From contig CANIMM010000004.1 of NCBI GenBank assembly GCA_947468255.1, forward strand, positions 1 through 30,964: a stretch of 30,964 nt of DNA. Reading direction: 5' to 3'. A program made the translations under genes and the position numbers. How positions within the stretch are numbered: the stretch's first letter is position 1; the number at the start of each line of letters is the position of its first letter. This document shows positions 1 through 7,709 of the stretch, piece by piece. Source of the stretch: Chitinophagaceae bacterium. Lineage in GTDB: Bacteria > Bacteroidota > Bacteroidia > Chitinophagales > Chitinophagaceae. The notes under the pieces were generated by a model. That model made no database searches. It was not told where the DNA came from and saw only the letters and a program-made list of their open reading frames with translations.

Positions 1-540
1 GAAAAGAATCTTCCCCCATTTGTAATTTTCTTGGAAGGTAGCTTAGAGGATATGGCTACCCTATATCCTACCACGACAGAGGAATTGGAAAAATGCCAGG
101 GTGTGAGCAAAGGAAAAGCCATTCGATATGGTAAAAAATTTGTAGATCTAATCGCATCCTATGTGGAGGAAAATGGCATTGAAAAGCCCGATGATTTTGT
201 GATGAAAGGAGTGGTAAACAGGAATAACAATAAGATTTTCATTATTCAAAATGTAGATAAAAAAATTCCGCTAGAAACCATTGCGAAATCCAAGGACCTT
301 AGTATTGATGAATTGCTGGAAGAGATGGAAACCATCGTTGCGAGTGGAACTCGGCTGAATTTAGATTACGCAATCGATGAACTAGTAGACCAGTATGAAC
401 AGGAAGAGATTATTGATTATTTTAAAGCCTGCGAAACTAGCAGCCTTCAGATAGCACAAGAAGAACTTGCTGAAAGTGGATTTAATTGGGAACAGTTAAA
501 AATCATGAGAATCAAGTTTTTGAGTGTTTATGGCAACTAG
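1..540 (+). CDS. recQ: RecQ-type ATP-dependent DNA helicase, C-terminal part (5' truncated by window edge)
   Basis: The reading frame is open from base 1 and ends at TAG 538-540, so only about 179 C-terminal residues are visible. The first part (NLPPFVIFLEGSLEDMATLYP, split here as NLPPFVIFLE then GSLEDMATLYP) is the second half of an HRDC domain, including the helix that ends in GVSKGKAIRYGKKF. It is followed by a winged-helix/HTH_40-like extension of about 110 residues, which is typical of the roughly 700-residue RecQ proteins of Bacteroidota. RecQ unwinds DNA 3' to 5' in recombination and fork repair; the HRDC domain binds DNA. The helicase motor itself lies outside the window. The TTG at base 31 is only a possible internal start and is not the gene start. 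Identification is from motif reading; another HRDC protein is possible but less likely. Confidence 0.85.
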   Translation, partial: EKNLPPFVIFLEGSLEDMATLYPTTTEELEKCQGVSKGKAIRYGKKFVDLIASYVEENGIEKPDDFVMKGVVNRNNNKIFIIQNVDKKIPLETIAKSKDLSIDELLEEMETIVASGTRLNLDYAIDELVDQYEQEEIIDYFKACETSSLQIAQEELAESGFNWEQLKIMRIKFLSVYGN

Positions 541-875
541 ACGGGCACTCAAAACTCAAGGGTAATATGTATTTTTGTTAAATCGGTATAACTCAAATTG
601 TCGGTTTTTCAATTAGTGGCTATTTCTAATTAAATTGCCCTGTATTTTTGAATGGCAAATTACAAAATCTCATTGCTAGAAGTATTGAGGTCCGCACTAA
701 GTTACAGCCTTTGACTTATTGCCTCTTTTCTATTTAGGTTTAGGCTTTAGGGGTTTAGTTTGGGCTACCAAAAAAATCATCGCAAATGGAACTAAACATC
801 CCCCATTTTGTTATTACAGTTCAATAAATACCAAACTATACTCATTTTAAAGCCTTTTAAAACAACTTAAAAAAA
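541..875. other. Non-coding stretch between recQ and the alcohol dehydrogenase gene
   Basis: No credible open frame in this 335-base AT-rich stretch. It holds one exact match to the Bacteroidota -7 element TAnnTTTG (TATTTTTG, 643-650), but no TTTG lies 19-21 bases before it, so it is at best half a promoter. No hairpin followed by a T-run was found after recQ. Confidence 0.5.
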
Positions 876-1919
876 ATGACAGCAACAAAAAGTTACGCAG
901 TACAAAGCGCTACCTCCCCATTAGCCCCTTTCAGTTATAACACTAAAGAAGTTGGACCTAATGATGTTCTTATAGATATTATGTACTCTGGAGTATGCCA
1001 CTCAGATATACACCAGGCCCGCAATGAGTGGGGTGGATCTAGCTATCCAATGGTACCAGGACATGAAATTCTGGGAAGAATCTCAAAAGTAGGAGATAAA
1101 GTGAAAAATTTTTCGGTGGGTAATCTGGCAGGGGTTGGTTGTTTTATAGATTCTTGTCGCACCTGCCCAAGCTGCCTAGCTTCGGAGGAACAATATTGTG
1201 ATAATGGAACGGTAGGCACTTACAATAGTATTGACAAACAAGGCAACCCTACCTATGGAGGCTATGCAACGCATATTGTGGTAGATGAAAATTACGTCCT
1301 TCACGTATCAGAAAAATTAGCCTTAGAGGGAGTTGCCCCATTATTATGTGCAGGCATCACCACCTATTCTCCCTTGAAATACTGGAAAATCGGCAAAGGG
1401 CATAATATAGCAATAGTTGGTTTAGGAGGTCTTGGGCATATGGGAGTAAAATTTGCAGCTTCATTCGGTGCAGAAGTTACCGTTTTAAGCACTTCTGCAT
1501 CTAAAGAGCAGGATGCTTTAAAATTGGGAGCACATCATTTTGAGGTAACTACGCAACCTGAAACACTGAAAAAGCTAAAGGGCAAATTTGATTTTATACT
1601 AAGCACCATTTCAGCTCAACACGATTACAATCAATATTTGGATTTGCTAAAGGTAAATGGAACAATGGTAGTAGTTGGAGTTCCTCCTACTCCCTCAGTG
1701 GTTAATGCTTTTAGTATTATTGGAAAGCGCCGCTCCTTAGCAGGATCGATGATTGGGGGTATCAAGGAAACCCAGGAAATGCTCGACTACTGTGCAGAAC
1801 ATCAGATTGTATCAGATGTAGAAGTAATCAAAATGTCTCAAATTAATGAAGCATATGAAAGAGTAATTAAATCGGATGTACGATATCGATTTGTAATTGA
1901 AATCGCCTCATTATTATAA
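876..1919 (+). CDS. Zinc-dependent NAD(P)H alcohol dehydrogenase, cinnamyl-alcohol-dehydrogenase/YahK-like
   Basis: A 347-residue medium-chain dehydrogenase, the usual length for the family. Catalytic zinc ligands are visible as C41-H42, the GHE motif at 62-64 and C158. The structural zinc site is C94, C97, C100 and C108. The Rossmann nucleotide loop is GLGGLG at 182-187, and S205-T206-S207 after the second strand of the fold fits a preference for NADPH. The family reduces aldehydes to alcohols, or the reverse, in the cytoplasm; the closest known pattern is the YahK/CAD group (broad aldehyde reductases). The start follows AAAAAA with no clear Shine-Dalgarno sequence, normal for this phylum. 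The gene appears to be transcribed alone, between recQ and tRNA-Phe. The substrate cannot be read from the sequence. Confidence 0.9.
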   Translation: MTATKSYAVQSATSPLAPFSYNTKEVGPNDVLIDIMYSGVCHSDIHQARNEWGGSSYPMVPGHEILGRISKVGDKVKNFSVGNLAGVGCFIDSCRTCPSCLASEEQYCDNGTVGTYNSIDKQGNPTYGGYATHIVVDENYVLHVSEKLALEGVAPLLCAGITTYSPLKYWKIGKGHNIAIVGLGGLGHMGVKFAASFGAEVTVLSTSASKEQDALKLGAHHFEVTTQPETLKKLKGKFDFILSTISAQHDYNQYLDLLKVNGTMVVVGVPPTPSVVNAFSIIGKRRSLAGSMIGGIKETQEMLDYCAEHQIVSDVEVIKMSQINEAYERVIKSDVRYRFVIEIASLL

Positions 1920-2023
1920 CTCATTTAGGGGGCAGAAATATGAGGCGAATTCGAATTCCTTGCATTTTTATCGCTTTTTTTTAAATTGATAGGATTGTAA
2001 CGAATTATTTGAACAGAAACTCC

Positions 2024-2031
2024 TATTTTTG
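2024..2031 (+). promoter_or_regulatory. Probable -7 element of the tRNA-Phe promoter
   Basis: TATTTTTG matches the Bacteroidota -7 consensus TAnnTTTG exactly and lies 17 bases before the mature tRNA 5' end. The -33 TTTG box is not at the canonical distance: a TTG occurs at 1995-1997, 26 bases upstream, and a TTTG at 2008-2011 is too close. The assignment rests on the -7 box and its position only. Confidence 0.5.
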
Positions 2032-2047
2032 CCACCCCAAACGGGAA

Positions 2048-2120
2048 GGTGTGATAGCTCAGTTGGTAGAGCAATGGACTGAAAATCCATGTGTCGCCGG
2101 TTCAACCCCGGCTCGCACCA
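2048..2120 (+). tRNA. tRNA-Phe (anticodon GAA)
   Basis: A 73-nt cloverleaf folds by eye. The acceptor stem is 2048-2054 with 2113-2119 (one G-T pair). The D-arm stem is GCTC/GAGC. The anticodon stem is 2074-2078 with 2086-2090, with anticodon GAA at 2081-2083. The T-stem is GCCGG/CCGGC around the loop TTCAACC. The discriminator base is A2120. The next bases are CTT, so the 3' CCA is not encoded and must be added after transcription. Confidence 0.97.
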
Positions 2121-2124
2121 CTTC

Positions 2125-2169
2125 AAAGGCCTGATAATCAATCAAATGCGATGATTATCAGGCCTTTTT
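2125..2169 (+). terminator. Strong intrinsic terminator after tRNA-Phe
   Basis: A perfect 16-bp inverted repeat (2125-2140 with 2152-2167, arm AAAGGCCTGATAATCA) with an 11-base loop runs into a short T-tract to 2169. It lies 5 bases past the tRNA end, so it should end the tRNA precursor. The A-run at its other end would let it work on the minus strand too, against read-through from chrA. Confidence 0.88.
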
Positions 2170-2337
2170 GTAGGTAAAATGATCCGCCAGTTTGGAAACG
2201 AAAAAATTCGGCAAGGTATTTCTTACTCGATTGAATTAATAACTATTAGCCAGTTTTGCGGTTAAACTTCCTAAAATAGTACAATAAGTTCTGTATCGAC
2301 TTCACTCCGTTTAAATTTTAATCGCTTAACTACAAGG

Positions 2338-3519
2338 TTACAAAAAACAGGTCTTAACAACAAGTCCCAACAGCGCTGCAATTCCTATAATGGACAATTC
2401 CTGCATTTTCTTTACATAAATTAAAAGGCCTGCTGCACCGGCAGCAATCAAAGCTGTAGGAATGTCGATAATTGAGCGGCTTGCAATTACGATAACAGCA
2501 CCCACCAATGCACCTATTACAGCTGCGGTAATTCCGTCAACAAATGCTTTTATGCTTTTGTTTTTCGCGATTTTCTTAAAATAGGGTGCCGGTAAAACGG
2601 TGAACAAATAACAGGGTAAAAAAGTCGCCAACGCGGCAATACAGGCGCCGGGGAAGCCTGCAACCAAATAACCAATGAAGGCAACAGTGATCACAACCGG
2701 CCCAGGCGTAATCATGGCTACTGCAACAGCGTCTACAAACTGATTTTCGGTGAGCCAGCCATATTCTGTCACAACCCCTGCATGCAAGAACGGGACAATG
2801 GCAAGTCCGCTGCCAAAAACAAATGCTCCTGCTTTAGTAAAGAACCAAGCAATTTGCCCAAGTTTGCTAATTTCAAATGTCCAAAAACCAACACCGCTCA
2901 AAAGCAAAACGGAGACAGCTCTTGGGCTTTTCATCCATGCGGGCGGCGCTTTTATAACCATATAAATTGTTGCCAATACAACAAACAACAGTACGGATTC
3001 ACTTTGCTTAACTGCCGTTACAAATGCCATGGTAACATAAAACAACCAAAGCAACCAGTTGCTTTTTATCGCTCCGAATTCAAACTTGCTCACAGATTTA
3101 ATGGTTAGTTTGTAGGCGCTTACAGCTATGATTCCAATTACAGCAGCGCTTACACCATAAAAAACAGCTTGCATCCAAGCAAGTCCGCCGTATAATTGAT
3201 ACGCCATTCCAAGCAGCACCACCATAATGAAGGAGGGGATGATAAAAGCGAGTCCGGTCAGCGTTGCGCCTACAATTCCATAATGAACATACCCAAGATA
3301 AATTCCTAATTGTGCTGCCAGCGGCCCTGGCGCCAATTGTGAAAGCACTAGCCCTTCCTTGTATTCATCCGCTGAAATCCATTTTCTGGTTTCCACCAAG
3401 TCGCGGTGCATATACCCCACCAAGGCGACGGGTCCGCCAAAACCTGTTGCCCCAAGTTTTAGAAAATATTTTACCATGTCGGTGAGCAAGTACTGCGGTC
3501 GTTCTTCTATTTGATCCAT
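2338..3519 (-). CDS. chrA: Chromate transporter, full-length two-domain ChrA (CHR family)
   Basis: 393 residues with about ten to twelve hydrophobic segments, the length of long-chain CHR proteins made of two homologous halves. The N-terminal half has the signature GATGFGGP (23-30) and APGP (63-66). The C-terminal half repeats it as AFVFGSG (232-238) and TPGP (271-274). ChrA is an inner-membrane protein that expels chromate taken up through sulfate carriers and so gives chromate resistance. No chrB regulator or superoxide dismutase gene lies beside it. A short imperfect inverted repeat (ACTGC/GCAGT, 3573-3588) sits about 55 bases upstream of the start and could be an operator; that is inference. 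Transport of another oxyanion cannot be excluded. Confidence 0.92.
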   Translation of the reverse strand: MDQIEERPQYLLTDMVKYFLKLGATGFGGPVALVGYMHRDLVETRKWISADEYKEGLVLSQLAPGPLAAQLGIYLGYVHYGIVGATLTGLAFIIPSFIMVVLLGMAYQLYGGLAWMQAVFYGVSAAVIGIIAVSAYKLTIKSVSKFEFGAIKSNWLLWLFYVTMAFVTAVKQSESVLLFVVLATIYMVIKAPPAWMKSPRAVSVLLLSGVGFWTFEISKLGQIAWFFTKAGAFVFGSGLAIVPFLHAGVVTEYGWLTENQFVDAVAVAMITPGPVVITVAFIGYLVAGFPGACIAALATFLPCYLFTVLPAPYFKKIAKNKSIKAFVDGITAAVIGALVGAVIVIASRSIIDIPTALIAAGAAGLLIYVKKMQELSIIGIAALLGLVVKTCFL

Positions 3520-4060
3520 CTTATTGCCGTTGATAATTATTTTTTTAAAATTGCCGCAAGAAAATATAACCCACTGCCATATTGCAGTAAGCTATTGTAT
3601 ACAGGTTTCCTTTTTACATACAGGCAACTTATTAAAGCGTTGGCTATTCCTCCAAATTGCGAGCGCCATCACTTAACCCCCATCCATAAATATATACTAT
3701 CGCAGGCTAAATCTTTTATAAACTATTGCTAACACGAAAAAAAATTCATTTGGCTTACTTACCAATGATATAATGGCAAGTGTCCTGTTTTTTTAGAAAA
3801 TTTTTTAAAACCGGTGATATTGTTCGGTTTAATATATCCTGCAAAAAATCCCGCGTTGACGCTTTGCCTTACTCAAACAGTGAACAATGGCCTTTTCAAC
3901 AGTCGAAATCCAGGATTGCTTGTAAGGTTTGGTGTAAACCACACGGAAGCCCAAGAGAATACAGTGGAAGGTAGGGGTACAATGCTCAGGTTGATCATCT
4001 ACAAAAACGGGATTGCTGCTGCCTGGCTCCACAAAAAATGTGATTGATTTCTAGCCCCAG
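3520..4060. other. Non-coding or degenerate stretch between chrA and the DUF1275 gene
   Basis: 541 bases with only short overlapping frames in several phases (longest 77 codons, plus strand 3814-4047), none with a recognisable motif. It should carry the chrA promoter on its left side. A small inverted repeat (AAACCG/CGGTTT, 3808-3813 with 3825-3830) is visible. The AT-rich left half and more GC-rich right half suggest either a leader plus a decayed gene or one unrecognised small gene. Confidence 0.4.
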
Positions 4061-4798
4061 TTACAAGCCCATTTTGACACCCACAATCTTTCTTGTCAAT
4101 AAAATCAACTGAAATTTCACTGTATCAAAAATCAGTCCCGCTAACAGCAAGAAAGAGGCAAGCAAAAGAACTCGTATGCCCAACTTTTTAAAAAGCAACC
4201 CGCTAGAGATGCCTCCCAAAAAGAAAAATAATATAATTGTCAACCTAAGTTTAATCGAAGAAAATAGTTTCTTGCGTTGTGCATCATGGGTGTAATAAAA
4301 TAGCTGTGATAATTCTATCCCCAAATCTGTGAATAATCCGGTTAAATGGGTGGTTCGTACCATCGAATCTGATATTGTAGTAACCAGTGAATTTTGCAAG
4401 CCCATGGCAAAAAGCAGGCTACATGCAATAACGTCGGGGTGCTGGACAGTGAATGAAATGCTCGAAAAAGAGATGAATGTCAGCATTATCAGTTCAATGA
4501 CAACAGGCGGTATATAAATAAAACGTTCGCTTTTTCTTGAAATAATTTCAAAAAGCAAACCAGAAACGAAGGAACCTACAAAAAAACAGAATATGTAAAG
4601 GAACATTACAACAGCCTGCGCAATATTGAACTTAAAAACTTCGTCTACCAAAAATGCAAAATGTCCAGTAACATTTGTCGTCAATCGCTGAACTGACAAA
4701 AAACCGGCAACATTAACTATTCCTGCAACAAAAGAGAGCAAAGATGCAATTTGCAAATTATGCTTCAGCGTTCTTGTCTTGCCTCTATGTCTGAACAT
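4061..4798 (-). CDS. DUF1275 (YoaK) family membrane protein
   Basis: 245 residues with about six membrane segments. The N-terminal stretch (ASLLSFVAGIVNVAGFLSV, residues about 18-36) followed by TTNVTGHFAFL is the family signature: a glycine-rich first helix and a conserved T-x-N-x-T-G. Family members are inner-membrane proteins of unknown role, and about 220-250 residues is the usual length. The N-terminus is basic (RHRGKTRTLKH), consistent with a cytoplasmic start. An 80-codon frame lies 37 bases upstream on the same strand and could be cotranscribed. No function should be assigned beyond the family. Confidence 0.82.
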   Translation of the reverse strand: MFRHRGKTRTLKHNLQIASLLSFVAGIVNVAGFLSVQRLTTNVTGHFAFLVDEVFKFNIAQAVVMFLYIFCFFVGSFVSGLLFEIISRKSERFIYIPPVVIELIMLTFISFSSISFTVQHPDVIACSLLFAMGLQNSLVTTISDSMVRTTHLTGLFTDLGIELSQLFYYTHDAQRKKLFSSIKLRLTIILFFFLGGISSGLLFKKLGIRVLLLASFLLLAGLIFDTVKFQLILLTRKIVGVKMGL

Positions 4799-4835
4799 GT
4801 GTATTTATATTAAATAAAAATTGCCAATTATTTCA

Positions 4836-5078
4836 CTAATTTCCAAAATCGGCTTCCCTCGGTATTGAGGATTTACAATGAAGCCTTGGTGCAATTGCAA
4901 ACACTTCCCTTGCCCTTCTGAATTTAGCTATTGGTGATTTTGTGGAAAGAAGTACTTCAAAATGTTCGTCCAATAATATTGAAGTGTTGTTCGCAATGGA
5001 TTTGATTTTATAAAAGTACCAATAATTGGAATCAGGTCCAATAAAACTATCCAGCAATAAAATTACCCAATGCGCCAT
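4836..5078 (-). CDS. Small hypothetical protein (80 aa)
   Basis: I do not recognise this frame. It begins with a hydrophobic stretch (MAHWVILLLDSFIG), then a mixed, fairly basic sequence with no signal-peptide cleavage site and no known motif. Its codons look like those of neighbouring genes, and it lies on the same strand 37 bases before the DUF1275 gene, so it could be the first gene of a short operon. There is no clear ribosome binding site. It could equally be a chance frame. Confidence 0.35.
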   Translation of the reverse strand: MAHWVILLLDSFIGPDSNYWYFYKIKSIANNTSILLDEHFEVLLSTKSPIAKFRRAREVFAIAPRLHCKSSIPREADFGN

Positions 5079-5251
5079 GCAAATTTTCGCTTCTGGTTGA
5101 CATTGGTCAGGGATGAAGTTTTCACTATGTTTCGCTTTTGGATGGCTAGTTGTTCAATCATACAAAAAAATGCAAATTAGAATACTAAAACACCCCTGTA
5201 AGTTTTAATTGCGAAACGGTCTTTGTATTTACTTGGCTAATTAATCCCTTT

Positions 5252-5259
5252 TTATACTT
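5252..5259 (+). promoter_or_regulatory. Possible -7 element before the 68-aa gene
   Basis: A TATACTTG-like sequence differs from TAnnTTTG at one position and ends about 40 bases before the ATG. A TTGG lies about 16-17 bases upstream as a possible -33 box. Weak on its own. Confidence 0.25.
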
Positions 5260-5299
5260 GCATCTAAAAAAATAAATTATTATTTTGGAATAAAAAATT

Positions 5300-5506
5300 A
5301 TGGAACAAAAAGACCTGCAATATTGCAAGGAAGTGATTGCCCAAAGTATTCAGCAAATGGAGGAATTAATTAAAAAAATCAATGGGATGCTCATAAAATT
5401 CGAAGATATATTGGTTGACACAAACCACCCCATTCCTTCTAGCAAAAAGGGTGAAAAAAAATTCATTAGCTACTATTCAATCATCCAAGACCAGTACGTT
5501 GACTAA
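5300..5506 (+). CDS. Small hypothetical protein, helical (68 aa)
   Basis: Unrecognised. The first 40 residues have an amphipathic helical pattern with repeated charged residues and hydrophobics at heptad-like spacing (IAQSIQQMEELIKKINGM), followed by a polar, lysine-rich tail. No signal peptide, so probably cytoplasmic. A possible promoter lies just upstream and the frame is in the orientation opposite to both neighbours. Function unknown. Confidence 0.45.
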   Translation: MEQKDLQYCKEVIAQSIQQMEELIKKINGMLIKFEDILVDTNHPIPSSKKGEKKFISYYSIIQDQYVD

Positions 5507-5607
5507 CAATATAGTTTTTTACAAATAATACGACTCAAGTTGAGTAAGAGGTGATTTCAGTTTATAGGGAATTGAATCAGCTGCTAATGTGAAATATACG
5601 AGATTTT

Positions 5608-6627
5608 TTAAAATCGTCTAGCATCAACATCTTTAATAAACTTGATAACTCCATTCATAAAAACCTGTTGATCGTCCCACATTGATAAATGACTTCCATT
5701 AGGACAATAGAGATAGCGTCCCTTCTTTACCAGCTGACTTTGTTCACTCATCGCAGTAGGGTCCATTGTATCATGCTTAGCGCCTACCATTAAAGTAGGA
5801 ACAGTTATTTCGTGTAAACGATTTTTTATATCCCAACTTGCTAAACGACCGCTAATGCCAAACTCGCTTGGCCCCTGCATCAATGTATAAATTTCACTGT
5901 TAACATGTTTCATTGATCGGTTAAAGCCATCAGGCCAATCTTTCAAACGGCACAAATGTTCATGATAAAAATTAGGTATGAGCAATTCCATATATCGCGG
6001 ATTATTAAAATCTTTTTTTGCTTCTAAGACTTTAATTTCAGAAAGCACTGTTGGCTTCATTTGCTTAGCAAGCACTTCATCCGCATACTTCCCATACTCT
6101 GGCGCACTTGCTACCATATTGGCAACCAGCAAGCCTTTTAAATGTTGTTGGTATTTTAAGGCATACTCCATTGCTAAAATACCGCCCCATGAATTACCCA
6201 ACACATAGAAATTTGTACTATCTGCTCCTATTGCCTTTCGCACTTGCTCTACCTCTTCAACAAAACGTGCAGTTGTCCAAAGACTGCTGTCTTTTGGTTG
6301 GTCACTATAATAGGAACCCAATTGGTCATATTCATAAAATTCAAAAGCCTGGCGTTGAAAAAAGGTTTCAAAACATTCCATATATTCATGCGTCATTGCA
6401 GGGCCTCCATGTAATAACAATATTTTAATGGTAGAATTATTGCCAAAACGTTTTGTCCACACTTTAAATTCTCCTACCGGCGTTTGAATGGGAATCATTT
6501 TTACACCTGCAGACTCAATAGAATCGGTATAGGTAAAATAATCAGTCAATACCTTATTGGATGAAGCCGTATTTTGCTTACAGGACTGAATAAGTAAAAT
6601 CACTAAAATGTAACTGAGAATTCGCAT
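5608..6627 (-). CDS. Alpha/beta hydrolase, prolyl-aminopeptidase-like (peptidase family S33), lipoprotein
   Basis: 339 residues. It has a lipoprotein signal (hydrophobic residues 4-13, lipobox LIQS-C with C16), so it should be anchored in a membrane on the periplasmic side or at the surface. The oxyanion-hole motif HGGP is at 73-76, DQLGSYYSDQP at 101-111 is a variant of the S33 DQRGxGxS motif, and the nucleophile elbow GNSWGG at 144-149 puts the catalytic serine at S146. D286 (AKHDTMDP) and H313 (GSHLSMWDD) complete the triad. S33 enzymes of this shape release N-terminal proline or related residues from peptides. The variant DQ motif leaves open another peptide or ester substrate. It is followed 56 bases past its start, on the same strand, by the end of the SDR gene, so the two may be cotranscribed. 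Confidence 0.85.
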   Translation of the reverse strand: MRILSYILVILLIQSCKQNTASSNKVLTDYFTYTDSIESAGVKMIPIQTPVGEFKVWTKRFGNNSTIKILLLHGGPAMTHEYMECFETFFQRQAFEFYEYDQLGSYYSDQPKDSSLWTTARFVEEVEQVRKAIGADSTNFYVLGNSWGGILAMEYALKYQQHLKGLLVANMVASAPEYGKYADEVLAKQMKPTVLSEIKVLEAKKDFNNPRYMELLIPNFYHEHLCRLKDWPDGFNRSMKHVNSEIYTLMQGPSEFGISGRLASWDIKNRLHEITVPTLMVGAKHDTMDPTAMSEQSQLVKKGRYLYCPNGSHLSMWDDQQVFMNGVIKFIKDVDARRF

Positions 6628-6683
6628 AATTGGTATTTTTAAATATGAACGCTTCTATTATTGTAAGGCGTTTTGCAAATTAC

Positions 6684-7511
6684 TTACACCCCACTATTAA
6701 TTGTAAAACCACCGTCTACACCAATGATTGAACCCGTTACAAATTTGGATGCATCACTCAATAACCAAATTAATGCCCCTGTTAATTCATCCGGGTTTCC
6801 AAATCGCTTGAAAGGCGTCTGGCCAATGATAGATTTGCCCCTTGGGGTAAGCGTTCCGTCCGGATGTGATAATAGCGCCCGGTTTTGTTCTGTCAAAAAG
6901 AAGCCGGGCATAATTGAATTCATTCGAATAGTGTCGCCATACCGATTGGCCATTTCAAGTGCAAACCATTTGGTATAGCAATCTATTGCAGATTTCCCCA
7001 TGCTATAGCCTAATACACGGGTAACCGATCGCTGCGTACTCACAGAAGAAATATTCACAATGCTTCCATTGCCTGATTTTGCTATTTCCGGTCCAAATAT
7101 CTGCACAGGCATGATCGTACCCCAAAGATTAAGTCCCATTGCATTTTTAACGCCTTCTATGTTAAGATCAAAAACATCCTTTTCAGGCGGCAAAACCCCT
7201 TCAGGAATATTACCACCTGCAGCATTTACCAAGCCGTCGATGCTGCCAAAACTGGCAATGATTTTTTCTCTGGCATTAATAAGCTGTGCTTCCACCAATA
7301 CATCTGTTGCTATAAAAATGGCGATGCCGCCGCTATTATTAATTTCTGCCGCCCTCGCATTTCCCACCTTTTCATTTCGGCCGATGATGACCAGTTTTGC
7401 CCCAGCTGCTGCAATTGCTTTTACAAAAGCACCTCCCAAGATACCCGTGCCGCCGCTGACTATGATTACTTTTTCTTTCAAAGAAAATAACGCATCTGGT
7501 TTCTGACTCAT
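6684..7511 (-). CDS. SDR-family oxidoreductase, fructuronate reductase (YjmF/UxuB-like SDR) type
   Basis: 275 residues. The nucleotide-binding motif is GGTGILGG (20-27), followed by NAAGG (96-100). The catalytic residues are S156, Y169 and K173 (YSMGK). The region between them has the insertion seen in the SDR-type D-mannonate oxidoreductases, including DLNIEGVKNAMGLNLWGT, and the C-terminal half shows HPDGTLTPRGKSI, TPFKRFGNPDEL and the end GVDGGFTINSGV, which match my memory of Bacillus YjmF closely. Such enzymes reduce D-fructuronate to D-mannonate in glucuronate breakdown. No uxuA, uxaC or kdgK lies nearby, so a role on another sugar acid is possible. Family is certain, substrate is inferred. 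Confidence 0.8.
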   Translation of the reverse strand: MSQKPDALFSLKEKVIIVSGGTGILGGAFVKAIAAAGAKLVIIGRNEKVGNARAAEINNSGGIAIFIATDVLVEAQLINAREKIIASFGSIDGLVNAAGGNIPEGVLPPEKDVFDLNIEGVKNAMGLNLWGTIMPVQIFGPEIAKSGNGSIVNISSVSTQRSVTRVLGYSMGKSAIDCYTKWFALEMANRYGDTIRMNSIMPGFFLTEQNRALLSHPDGTLTPRGKSIIGQTPFKRFGNPDELTGALIWLLSDASKFVTGSIIGVDGGFTINSGV

Positions 7512-7709
7512 AGTTTCTTGTATTCAATGATTATAAATAATTAATTCGCTTTAATAGCTCCACTAAGCACCTCGATTCTGTAAGGCCCAATTATCCTCCA
7601 GCTTCAAAATTAAATGAACCTTTTTAGTTATCCCACATTTACTTCCATACTTTCAAAATCTAGCACACAGCAATCGATATCATTTGCTAAAAATGAAAGC
7701 GCAATGAAT

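Noticed and set aside
1947..1958. GAATTCGAATTC palindrome after the alcohol dehydrogenase gene as an operator or terminator
   Set aside because: Only 12 bases, no loop, no T-run directly after it and no gene start nearby; likely chance.
7060..7506. 148-codon plus-strand frame
   Set aside because: It is wholly antisense to the well-supported SDR gene and its protein has no domain; the frame comes from codon bias in the real gene.
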